NCBI GenBank assembly: GCA_027574665.1
Contig: CM050657.1
Span: 23,972,700-24,036,699, forward strand
DNA from: Rhynochetos jubatus
Taxonomy: Eukaryota > Chordata > Aves > Eurypygiformes > Rhynochetidae
Length of the DNA stretch: 64,000 nt
Direction of reading: 5' to 3'
The position numbers and the translations under genes were made by a program. This document shows, one piece after another, positions 48,340 to 59,700 of this stretch; position 1 is the stretch's first letter; each line of letters begins with the position of its first letter. The notes beneath the pieces are model-generated. The model saw nothing but the letters and a program-made list of their open reading frames with translations. It ran no database searches and had not been told where the DNA came from.

Positions 48340-48391
48340 TTATAATTATAATGAGAATGACTGCGCATACTACACCAAGGATGATCATCAT
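48340..48391 (-). CDS. VAMP3: VAMP3 exon 4: transmembrane anchor
   Basis: A 52-bp minus-strand exon with acceptor TTTTTATAG (AG at 48393-48392) and donor ATAA|GTGAGT (GT at 48339-48338). It encodes MMIILGVVCAVILIIII and the first base of the next codon. This is the C-terminal tail-anchor of a synaptobrevin, which spans the vesicle membrane with its end in the lumen. Human VAMP3 has a different membrane segment (MWAIGITVL...). The MMIILGVxCA form is shared with VAMP2 and VAMP1, so within the family the paralogue call rests on synteny with PER3. Reading through the donor instead would end the protein after Ser-Glu. Confidence 0.88.
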
Positions 48392-48872
48392 CTATAAAAA
48401 GAAAGTTATGAGAAAAAAAAGTTATGAGAAAGTCAGGTTTTCACATGCAAGACATTAACCCCTCTTTTTTTTTCTTTTTTTTTCTTTTTTTTTGCTTTTA
48501 TTTAGTGGCTCATTCCTTGCACTTTTAATTCTTGCAAAGACTCGCTGCAACAGACTCGTTTAGGCCCCAGGTTTACACTGGGAACTGACATGAATTAACT
48601 TAGAAAGCTTTCCCATCTCTATCTGCAGGCACTGACTGAAGCATCAAAATTTCTATCTACATATTACATACTGCAGAAACTATCTAAAGAATAGGCTCTG
48701 GTAAAGATCAAAGTTGCTTGACTTATTGTCCTGGAGCCTAGAGTCATGTCTTTCTCGCCTTGACAAGAAGAGACTGCCTAGAAGTGCCACCCTTCAAGCA
48801 AAGTCCCATTAAATGCAAGTGAAAGTAATGTCTGCCATGATGTGATTCTTAACAAGAATTTACATTCCTTAC
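48392..48872 (-). other. VAMP3: VAMP3 intron 3
   Basis: A 481-bp intron. It holds a T-rich low-complexity tract at about 48463-48494 (runs of nine Ts separated by single Cs) and a short direct repeat of AGTTATGAGAAA around 48403-48431. Confidence 0.85.
48463..48494. repeat. T-rich low-complexity tract
   Basis: Three runs of nine Ts separated by single C bases, inside VAMP3 intron 3. Simple slippage-type repeat; no element ends are visible. Confidence 0.9.
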
Positions 48873-49031
48873 CTTGCAGTTTTTCCACCAGTATTTTCGC
48901 TTCAGTTTGGCTGCACTGGTTTCAAACTGTGAGGCACCTGCTTGCAATGCATCTGCCCGGTTATCAAGCTCTGACAGCTTCTGGTCTCTTTCTAGCACCT
49001 TGTCCACGTTCATTCTCATGATGTCTACCAC
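48873..49031 (-). CDS. VAMP3: VAMP3 exon 3: SNARE motif
   Basis: A 159-bp, phase 0-0 minus-strand exon with acceptor CCTTTGCAG (AG at 49033-49032) and donor AAG|GTAAGG. It encodes 53 residues: [40 protein letters not shown], then [13 protein letters not shown]. This is the core of the R-SNARE helix; the zero-layer arginine is in VLERD. It pairs with syntaxin and SNAP23/25 helices to drive fusion of recycling-endosome and secretory vesicles. The basic KLKRKYWW stretch is the membrane-proximal linker. Relative to human VAMP3 there are only two changes, V to M in RMNVD and D to N in LDNRAD, so it is clearly functional. Confidence 0.97.
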
Positions 49032-52000
49032 CTGCAAAGGCACAGCCTCATGTCAGATTCCACACACAGTAAAGCTCAAGGTCACCCATATGTTCACACT
49101 CTGGAATACCACATATCATACTGAAACCAGCCATTTGCCCTTATGGTATGTGATGGCAACTACCTGCACAGTGCCTCAAAACCGTGCCTGTGAAAAAAGA
49201 CCTAGCGAAAACAAGATGAACATAGCTATACTGTGCTCAGACGCCCTTAAAGGTAAAAAATAAAGGGACATTATGAAATATTGTAATTAGTTTCATTAAA
49301 GTTTTTGATTTCTTTTAGCCTACAACTAGCTACTTCACTATAGATAGAAAAAACTGATGGAGACCAGTACCTCTATAATGCAAGTTGGTTGAAATCTGTC
49401 CAGCCATATCTAAACCCAAGCCATTATTTACTGTATGTATTTCCTGACCAAAGAATTTACTCATTCTGCAGATCTTTCTCAGACAAGATGACTTCCCAGC
49501 CACAATCTGAAGTCCTCGTAGAGGAGGAGAAAATATTACCTGTGAAATTTCAGCCTGAAGTGTAGCAGGGAGCTCATGCCACCTCATTGCATAGCCTCAG
49601 AGAAAAAAAGTATGCACAGCCAGTACACAATAGGTAAGGCCCATTCATGCATGTATTTTATACACTGAGTTAGAGGAAAATCCTCTTCTAGCAAGCCAAT
49701 AACTCTAAATAGAAATCCCGTACAAATTCATCACTAATGTAAATGTTAGACAGCATGCTAATCTCAGTAAAGCTGGCTCCACTTACTCTAGCAGTCAATA
49801 TAGTTGCTTATCTGTTACTTCTCATACTCCACAAAAAGGAAGTACGTTATTTGTATTTAATATAATTTAACTATTACCTGCAAAGCCCCAGAGTTATTAA
49901 AAAAAACAAAAAAACCCCCCATTATTAAATATAATGAGATTAAACTGGTAGTGAAAGAATCTTTGAAAGGACTGGCACAGGGTTAAAATGATGTTCCAAA
50001 GCTCAAAAATTTGTTTCGCTTGTCTACCAAGCCTAAAAGGAAATCAAATGTTTTGGTCAACGCCAATTTTCTTACTTGCTTTTCCAAACCAAAACTTTCC
50101 AAGCCCTTCACATCAAATAAAAAACCCTTCTGTTGTCATTTCTCAGCTAGTATTTAGCTAAATTTTTTCTTGGTACGATGTTTCAGTGAAAATTTTCAAC
50201 TATTTGAAAATGCTGAAAAAAAATACTGTAACATTTCCTACCCCTTCTCTCATTTGTTTTCCCCATAACTATTTATTGAATTTAACCTGACTGTAGTGCA
50301 CACTTGCCCAGATGAGACTGCATTTTTGTCAAATAAATAAGCGTTTGCCTAGACTGAAACCAAGATCATAGCCTTACAAAATATGGTCTAGGATGCCTTA
50401 GAAATCAGAGGGGAACACCCAACATGGATGTAGCCGAAATACATTGATACAGCATTAAAAATGTCAGTCATTCTACTAAGACGAAAAATTCTCCCGTGAT
50501 CGTGTTGCTTTGTTTTGGGTTTGGGACCCAAATGCTGTGCAGAACAGCCCTTGGAGTAGAACAGCCAAACGAGTGTAGTGCTGTGCTGTGGTGTTTGGTG
50601 CCACCTACAGATTTCTTTCCCATCAGACATGAAAGAAAACACCCAGGAAAAAACTAGAGGAAGGTCAAAGCTATGCTTAATAGATCAGATCCTTAGTGAT
50701 TTCACAGTACTGAAAGCCCAGTGGCGTTTTGCCCCCTTGGCTATTCTTATACTGTGATTTCCCTATTAAAAAAGGATCTTCTGACCCTGTGCTATCCACT
50801 TAAAACCCATACCAATCTCAGCCTGCCCTCTCAAACGGGAGGCGAAAAAAACATGGATCCTGATTTTCACCTACATAATCCACAAATCCAAGAGCTACTC
50901 ACTGTTCCCTCATACTGGGTAAGAGTTTCGGCCAAAATTACACATTATGCTTCACAAGAAGATGAACTTGCATGGGTTTGAGTTAAAAATGTCAGAAAAC
51001 AGAGTATCTTAAACACAAACCAGGGTTCAATAGCCTCACTGGAGCCATCCATCTTCACTGATCTGCCTAAAAAGCCCTAGGTATCTGACCTGCATCACTC
51101 ATTTTAGACAATAACTAGCAATTTTTTTTTATCTTCTAGGGACAATTACTTTTGCTGTAGCTCACATAAATAATTACAGCACCATCCTGATGTAATATGT
51201 TCAGGACAAGAAGTTTATTTCATTATTCTGACCGAAGACAAAAGCTGAAATGTGATATTCCTTTCCTCAATGCAATAGACACTCCCCTAATATCAATGAA
51301 GTTACTGTGATATGAAAAATCAGTGATGAGAGGACCAGGCCTAGAAATTTCTGCAGCCAGAGGATGTTCTTGTGATCAACTCTGAACATAAGCAATGGGG
51401 AGGCCAGAAAGACCATGTATCAGATCAGGAAAGAAAAAGTTCTGAAAAAGACAAAGCTCAGATTGACCGGTGTATTTAATTCCTCTTAAGAAATGCATTT
51501 GAGTTGGATGTTGTGAGGTCTTCTCTACTGTTTTTAAAGCATAGCTGGAGCTTTTGACAACAGAAACCTTTATACACATAAATAACTATTGTCTAATGTG
51601 TATTTTATTGAATTGGCCTTAAAGAATCACACAAGCCCTGGCCACTTCCCCATGGACAGTAAGCAATTAGTTACTTAAGTCTTTGTAGGGATTTAGCAAA
51701 ACTATACCTGATACCCAGCACACAAATCTGCACAGCAGGTGTGCAAGGATGCTACAGCTGCTACTGTACTACTGGTATGCTCAGGGACTACACCCAGGAG
51801 CCATGGTATGCTCACTTAGTCCCATTATCACAGCAGTTAGATGGACACTGGCATTACAGCTGAGGTGGTGGAGTAGTCTGTTTGCGACAAGAATTTAAGG
51901 AACCAAGCTGGAACCAGCATGTGGTCCGCCAAGACCAACAAAAGGAGTGGGAATTTGTTGAAGATGCTGTTATGACATCATGTGTGGGTGCCTTTCTTCG

Positions 52001-52470
52001 GGGATACATTGTGATGATTGATCAACAGACCTCTGGCTAATGAACAAATCCCTCAGCTGTCCAATTCTTATGGCTTGAATCTATCTTTAAGCAGCCCATG
52101 GTCTGTCCCTGTGAAACCTTACCATCTAACCTTTAGGAACACAGGGGCACGTTAAAAGGACTGGCTCCACTATGATGTTTCCTCCTAACCTGACTGACCG
52201 GGATGAATTCCTGAACTGGCACCAAAGCTCTCGTTTATTCTGCGGAAGTGTCAGTGGTACAAGGCTGTTCATACTCAGAATGTCTCTTGTACTGTCTGCT
52301 TCCTCATAAGTACCATCCTTTGGTAAACCACATCTCTAGATCCACTGCCTTCAAATAAGCAGGAGTTGCTGGACCACTAGGGAGAAAAACATCTTAAAAA
52401 AAAAGAAAACCATCTTAAAAAAAACATCGGCAGCCTTGTGATGAACAACGAATCTCCTGGAGTCACTTAC
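49032..52470 (-). other. VAMP3: VAMP3 intron 2
   Basis: About 3.4 kb of AT-rich intron. There are poly-A and poly-C-like short runs near 49900-49920 and a duplicated CATCTTAAAAAAAA near 52391-52427. I see no exon, repeat family or RNA gene that I can support. Confidence 0.8.
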
Positions 52471-52585
52471 CTCATCCACCCGGGCTTGTGTCTGCTGCAG
52501 CCGTTTGTTGCTTGACACATTGGTAGCAGGAGGTGGCCCTGCAGCCCCAGCACCGGTGGGACCTTGGGTAGGAGCTGGAGCAGAC
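52471..52585 (-). CDS. VAMP3: VAMP3 exon 2: proline-rich N-terminus and start of the SNARE motif
   Basis: A 115-bp minus-strand exon with acceptor TTTTGATCTAG (AG at 52587-52586) and donor GAG|GTAAGT. After one base completing a split codon it encodes SAPAPTQGPTGAGAAGPPPA, then TNVSSNKRLQQTQARVDE. The flexible Pro/Gly/Ala N-terminal tail followed by NxxSNxRLQQTQ is typical of VAMP1, VAMP2 and VAMP3. The next exon continues directly with VVDIM. Q to R in QARVDE (QAQVDE or QNQVDE in mammals) is a small difference. The missing exon 1 should supply only ATG and about one more codon and lies to the right. Confidence 0.95.
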
Positions 52586-55500
52586 CTAGATCAAAACCAG
52601 AGAACATAAAAAGTGACTAAAACCAACTTGACTTGTTCACCACCCCTCTTCTGGAACAAGTTAAAAGTACCTCTGTCTTAAACGGAGTTTTCCATTGTCT
52701 CACAGCCCACATTTTCCATTCCTGGATCACAAGCCTAGTGTCCCTTTCCCTCCCATGCTGCCATTAGTTTTCACACTATTTCTTGATAGGACCATATCAA
52801 ACTCTTCCCTTCCCTTGCTGCAATTTTAAATAGCAAGTAATTCAGATTATCTACCCTAAGTTAGGCCAATGGCCAAACTGACCACAGGCCTGACTAGCAG
52901 AGCAGAGCTTATGTTCCAGTAAGGAAACAGACTCTGCTCTGGGTATTTTGTGTTGATGCTATAGGAGCCAGGGCTGCGACCTGTCTTCCGCCTCAGTGCA
53001 CTGACTGATGCACTCCCTTGCTCCTCGGTGTTTGGCTGGAAGCTAACCAAGTAAACAAAAGGAGAGGAGGAATAAATGGAGGAGGAAGTGGGGGTGAGAA
53101 TTGCACACAGCATGGGGTTAGTCGTCTCAGGCATTCAGCAGTGCTTAACCACCCCACCCATGGTCACCAAATGCCCCACCAGAGCAGCTGGTCAGGTCTG
53201 AACATCTGCCACAGACCCTGGCTGCATATCTGCAGCAATGCTGTGAACAGAGCCATGATCTCCTGTACCTCAGCTCTTTTCTTAAGCATCAACACTTGCT
53301 TTCCCCAGCTTCCTCTAAAACAAAAGTCCCTTAAAAAGCAGCAACAGATCCAGTCTGTCTCAGTGCATGAGTTTGTGTAGACAAGTCACCCTGCCAGCCT
53401 GAACAACCTTAGCCAGTCCTTCACACCCAGACTTTAACCTGTAAAACCCTGTCTTTCCCTTCAAGGGACCCCTGTCACTTCTTCCTGCAGAGAAATAAAA
53501 CCTTTCCTGAAGCTGCAGAGGAAATCCCTACGCATGTGAACTGAAAAATATCACAGATCCCACTCATGCATTACCAATGCCTTCCCACAGTGACAGACTG
53601 CGAGAACACAGTGTTTCTCTGTGAATCATTCCCTTTTACATCCTGGGGTCTGATTAATGCTGCTGGAATTATGGCCCCATTAATACACTGTCAAAGAGCC
53701 TAGGGACACTGAAGTTAGTTCCCCAAAGGTACCTTACGCTGCAAAATTCAGTTTGACAGTATCGCCTGCAGGCTGAGATCCCTACAGACAGCTCTGACCA
53801 TCACAGCCTCCCAGTGCTGGAGCAGCTGTTTGCAGACCCGCAGCACTGCTGTATCTTACACTTCGTTTTTTTAACTGTGGGTCAAGCTTTATTTGAAAGA
53901 GAAGAATTTGAGCCGTACACAAATTGCTTATCCTTTGAGGACCTCAAAGCCACTCCTAAAGACATAAAAGACCAGATGCTGCTGCCGCCTGCAATGGAAT
54001 TACTCCCTTGAAGGGCCATGGGCCAGGATCCCAACAGGAATTATTCTGAATTTACACTGTTGTCACAAAGCATCAAAATCTGACTACAGTGTACATCAGA
54101 CTCAAATACCGATCTTCTTGGCGCATTAACAACATGAAAGGGAGTTCCTGGTACAACAGAACTAAAATTGAAATTGTGAAATTTCAAGGAAGTCAAGGAA
54201 GTAAATAGGCTTCTTCCCAATCAATACAAGCAGAATTTTTTCTATGGAAAAATTGTGTGACACTGTTCACTACTACAAACATTAACAGAGCTCCCCTCTT
54301 GAGCTGTGTACTGTTAGCATCCCAGAGGCTACAGAAGGGAAGCACGTGAGGCGTTTTTCCTGGCCACAAATTTTTGCTAGTACACATAGCTTGTAAGTGC
54401 AGCGGTGTTCTTGGTCAAAGCTATGTGAGAACTCAAAAGTTTGGTGTTCTGCCATATATCTTTTCTGTCCAGTGATTTTCATCTTTTTTTGCACCTCCCA
54501 AGCTGTACTTAAAATGATTTGGCATAAAGTAGACACTTCCTAGTTTGTGCCTTTCCAGCATCCTTGCTGCCATCTAATTTGCTTTCAACTGTATTTCCCT
54601 CCAGAGAGGGCTTCTCTGCTCCCTGTGTAAGGGAGGCATGGATGGGAAGATGGCTGTTTTTACAGCTGCCCTGACCATCCAGCTGGAGTTACTGTAGCTA
54701 CCAAAGAGAGATGGCAATCTTTATGCTAAGGTACAGCATGCTTGTAATTAACAAACCCATCTTAATTAATTACATAAAATCTAATACAAGCATAACCAGA
54801 GCTCGGTGCTGCCTGCAGTGCAGAGCTACTCTTTCCAACCTTTTGTCTCTGGAGTTGTGCTCTCCTTACACAGCGGCTGCCTCGCTCATGGCCTCAAGGG
54901 TCAGAGCAATGAGCTGCCGCAAGCAGAAGAATGCTCACCAGAAGAGATGTAGCACCCACCAGAAGGGGGAAAGCATAGGTGCCCAGACAGGGTCCAGGAG
55001 GTCTGTCCTTAAGCACGTGCCTTTAATGCCACCAGCAGCTCTTGCAAGTTAAGAAGGCATGAGCCCTCTCTCGTTAGTCAGTATGTAATATCCAGAATAG
55101 ACACACAGTCACCTGCATCACTTCTTCTCCTCCTGGTCTCCCAGGGCACTTCATATGTGGACAGAGGAGTGTCCATGCTTCTGGCTCAGTCCTACCAGTG
55201 TTTGAGCTCTGAGGAAAGCATCCTGGCTGGGCAGCAGCAGAAGGAAGTACCTCTGTGAGCTAACGTGGCTTCAGTCCCACAAGGCGTCTGTTAAGAGTTT
55301 GTCTTTGAAGCTAAGTTTTCCAGTAAAGAAGGGAATTGATAGCCTACATCACTGGAAAAAACCAATGTCCTCTGGGATATCTTAGTGTAAAATTGCTAGA
55401 ATGAAAGTCCAACCTACATTTACATAATTCTTCTATAACTGCCTCTGTACTGTGTCATATCAACTTATAATTTCTCAGAAGCATTGGTCAAAGAAATTTA

Positions 55501-56254
55501 TGCAAAACATTAGCACTATGTTAAAGAGGCTTCCTTTTGAAATAAATGAATCATCAGAACTCTAAAGTCCAATTTCTCATGGCCTGGCATGATTTTGGGG
55601 AGCCACAAAAGAATGCAAAATCCATATAAAAGCTCCATCATTGGGCCCCTAGCCATCAGACTTGTGTACTTTCTTTTTTTTAGGAAAAGGAAAAAAGTTA
55701 CCATTGATGCTGACATCTTCACTCCCAAGAATGAGTCAAATTAATTTTGAAGAGGCAACAAAGCTCTATTATAGTTGGGGGGAAAGTGCAAAAATCCCTA
55801 GCAAATATTCTTAAATAGCAACCGCTTTGTAATGCCAGAGCACTGGAGTACACTCTGGGAGAGCGACAAGTACGCTTACTTCAGGACAACTGTACTGTAC
55901 GGCAGCTAGGTCATTCTTTATATAATAGTTATATCCTCACTCCCCACCACAACAGATTTTGCTTCAGGTAGCACATAAGCAATCTGAGTGATTAAAAGCA
56001 GGTGCTGGATCTGTGTATGTAAGCAGCCCTCTAGGAAGAAACAAGTGGGGACTGTCCTAGCAGTTCAGTGAAATGGTCTCAGCTGACTCAGACATCCTCA
56101 GTTCTTCTGGTTACTTGCTGGGCCTGAAACTGGTAGGTCAAAAACAAGACTAAGAGGTTTCTCATCTCATCTGGATATTTTGGAAGCAATTTACTACTTA
56201 GCTCTAATGGTTTAAAGGAGATGCAACTCGAATTAAGAGAGAATGGCAGTTATT

Positions 56255-56330
56255 AAGTTAATGGTTGGACTTGATGATCTCCAAAGGGCTTTTCCAACCT
56301 AAACAGTTACATGATTCTATGATTCTATAC
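56255..56330 (+). mobile_element. CR1 LINE 3' tip
   Basis: GGTTGGACTTGATGATCTCC, then TTTTCCAACCTAAACAG, then ATGATTCTATGATTCTAT is the extreme 3' end of CR1 with its terminal octamer repeats, in forward orientation. Under 100 bp remain. Confidence 0.9.
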
Positions 56331-56639
56331 CCAGAGTTACTGTTTTCCATTTCAGCACTGCCTGAAAGAACATTAAGGATGACTGTGTAGCGAATATTAT
56401 GGGAAGCTGCTTGACACATAGGTCCATTTTTTTTGATATGTGTAAGCTATGTAGGAGACATTTTTTTGTGTGTGTTAGGCTAGGGAAGGAAGATGCACAA
56501 GGTGAATACCAGAAGGATGCCAGGCCACCACTGTGACTTTGGTACAGTTTACATATAGGACCTCAACAGCTGCTTTCAGCTACTTGTTTTATCCATCCAA
56601 AGTGCTTTTTAAAGCCTCCGGCTACAGGACCTAATCCCT

Positions 56640-56790
56640 TCAAAATCTTTATCCTGACAACACTGCAATAAACTAAGGAAAAGCTATTATCCCTGCATAT
56701 GGCTGGGAAACAGGTACAGGAAGATTAAGCGACTTGCTCAATGGCATAGGAAGCCTGTAGCAAAGCAGCCTAGGCCTCTTCATTGTCATC
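56640..56790 (+). mobile_element. MIR-like SINE relic
   Basis: CTATTATCCCTGCATATGG, then GGGAAACAGGTACAGGAAGA, then TTAAGCGACTTGCTCAATGG follow the order of the MIR/CORE-SINE centre (TTATCCCCATTTTACAG...GAAACTGAGGC...GTTAAGTAACTTGCCCAAGG). The copy is very diverged, as expected for an ancient amniote SINE. Confidence 0.55.
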
Positions 56791-59700
56791 CTTCTGCTCC
56801 CCTCTTCTTCAGCTACTGACTCCAAATCAAAGCTCACAACCTATTTCTAATAGCAGGAGTTATTTTCTACCCCTCAGACTTAAATAGTGAGAAACACAGA
56901 GTTAAAGGTTACAGCACAAGCAAAGTGAGAATTACATTGCACAGCTTTAGCTGGTATTAGCTGGCAAAGCTCAGAGTGGGGGACAGTGAAAGTGCATCAA
57001 TGCAGCAGAAGCTTTGACTAATGATCCCTATAAAAAGTGAAATGAAGGGAGCAATTTCCTATGGATCTCAGTTTCATTCCACTTTCCTCAAACCCTTTCC
57101 CTGTTGTTCAAATAAAACATAAAATCGCACTATCTCTCCCCCTCATAATTTTTTTTACTGTCCAGGTACCATAATTACATAATAAATATTTACTGTTGTA
57201 ACAACTAACCTTTATTTAATTGTAAAATAAATAAGAACACTTTCATAGCTCTGTACTTTTGAGATTTAACCCTAAAACAATTATTAAAATTAGCCACAAA
57301 TGAAGATTCATACACTACTTTAGGACTACAGATGTCAGTGAAGATCCTGGACCAAACAGTAACTGTAGAAACAAACCACTCTCACATTGTCCCTAGTGCT
57401 GAAAGTGTTCATCTGTGTATTTAGATGCATCTGAAAGCTTTGAGGCAGGGCAGATCTCTAAAGAAGTAAAGGAGCTCTATAGAACTGGGGGTTTGCTTTC
57501 AGTTTTGAACTGGCTTGCTTTATTCCTATGTAGTAGGAGCTAAAACAAATTTTCCACTGCTAATTTGCAAAGGGGTACTTTTACTGATAATACTTAGACC
57601 CTTCTGCTTTCTGGAGGGATTTGCTAGTTCCCAGTTTTCTGTTAACCAGCTTCTACCACATAGGATTTTTACTCTGCAGTAGGTCAGTTTAGCCAACACT
57701 AACAAGCTTTCTTAACAATCAGTTTGGCTATCTGCAGTTCGACACAATCCTAACAAAATCCAGTCTCACCAAAGAGGGCAGATTAAAATGCTGTGCTAGC
57801 CTATTTACATGCCATCCCTCAAAGAAATAGGTACCTTTGATATCTAAACTCCTTACAGTCCTGGGCTTTCCAGACTTGTGTGCTTAACTGTACAAACTTA
57901 ACAGTAGTACAGGCCTAACACACTTGTGTGTCGACAACCATGTTTCTGTTTGGGAATATGTAGCTGTGCCTGTCTAAATATCAAGACACACCAGCTATCC
58001 ATCCCAACACCTCCTACCCAATTTTTTATTTTTCATAGTGAATCAGGATAGTGTCAAATGGCAGGTCCTGTTACGCCTTCAAAAACACACACTAATTTTG
58101 TCAGGAAAGGTTCAGGGAAAAGGTGACTTACTTCTAATGTCCCCATAAAATTAAGTGCCCTTCAGAATTGGGTTTTCAGCCTTCTTACAAGCAGATGATG
58201 ATGTTCTCTGCCTCTAAGGTGAGAGGACTCTTCAAAAAAAAAACCCTGGCTAGAGACAATGACCCTACCAAGTTCTAACTCAGTAATTTGCCTTTCAGTT
58301 CAGTTGTGCATCAATTGTGTGTATTGCAGATTTCTAGCTGATCTTCCCCGCTCCATTTATTAACTAGCCTGTTTTTATAGGCTAAGTTTATCCTTGTTTT
58401 CATTCTACTAATCTCACTTTCACAAGACTTAAAAAAGCTGTTCTGTAGGAACAAAGTCATGATATTATAAAACTAGTTAGGGTGAAAAGATAATTAGGTT
58501 ATTGACAGAGGAGTATCACTGCTGGGCTAGTGGACATTTGCATACTTGGGGTGGAGGGATTTTCAGACTGTGGAAAGATGTTTTCAGTCCTCTGAGATTT
58601 CACAGAGATAGCAGAGTTAACTCCCAACAAGAGCAAAGAGGCTTCCTTTACTACCAGCGAACCACCACTACTTTAACAGAGATGTCGCTCTTAACTGCGC
58701 TTTTCAGTGTTCCATCTGAGCCCTTCAGTATTCAGTAAAACATGACTATCGCCAATTAAACAGCTACAGACTTTAACTTAGACTCATCCCATTCTACGAC
58801 TATCAATTTTGAAATTATTTCTCATGCTGTTTGTAATAACTGCGTAGTAATGAGTAATAGTGAATTGGTGGTAGGAAAAAACCCCACATATAAAAGGAAT
58901 TAGCATTTGAGATATCTTAATTTTGTGAAGAAAGTTCTGCTTTGAACATATTTCTGTTCCCAAATGTGATTTTCCTGTACCACTAGCAATATTCTACAAG
59001 GACTCTCCCTTATTACAAAATATTTACTCTGATCATTAGCCAAAGAATAATACCCTACATTTAATGTCCTGGGAACACATTTAATTAAATATTCCCACCA
59101 GTTTATTATGACTGCATTGACCATCTGGTGTGCTAAATATGCACACAGAGGAAAAATAGAGGAACCTTAAGACATCATCTTTAATTTGATCATCATTTGT
59201 TATGCTAGTAATGATTGACTGATTTATCTTCTCCAGTATCTTCTATTCAAGCCAAATGAGTATTACTGACAAGGCCCAAAGCACCTGAATTCTAAATCAA
59301 GCCAATTGATTCAGCCAAATTATTCTTGTGACAAACATAAGAATTTGCCAGAAAGAGTTGCATTATTTCCATAATTTCTCTGAATTGTAGTCTTCACAAC
59401 AACCAGTTGCAGTGACTCAGGTGGGGTTTCTGTTAGTCAGAAAAGTAACACAAGGCAGTATTCTTTTTCTGAAATATCAACACTACAGATTTTTTTTACA
59501 TCCTTCTTTCCTCTTGCTGTCACCTTCTGCAGAGACTGTGGCTTAAGATAAAGTCAACACAATGCAGGGATATTGATTCATGTGTTGACCACTGACCATG
59601 CTTTCAGAGTAGTCTATGGATTTGCCTGAAGGATGATTAAGGGTTAGATGACTCAGGGTGTTAGTGTACACATTTTATCTTCACAATATAAAAAGTCAGA

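Noticed and set aside
53018-53380. 120-codon plus-strand frame in VAMP3 intron 1
   Set aside because: No start context, splice site or family likeness; low-complexity Gly/Ser start. Considered chance.
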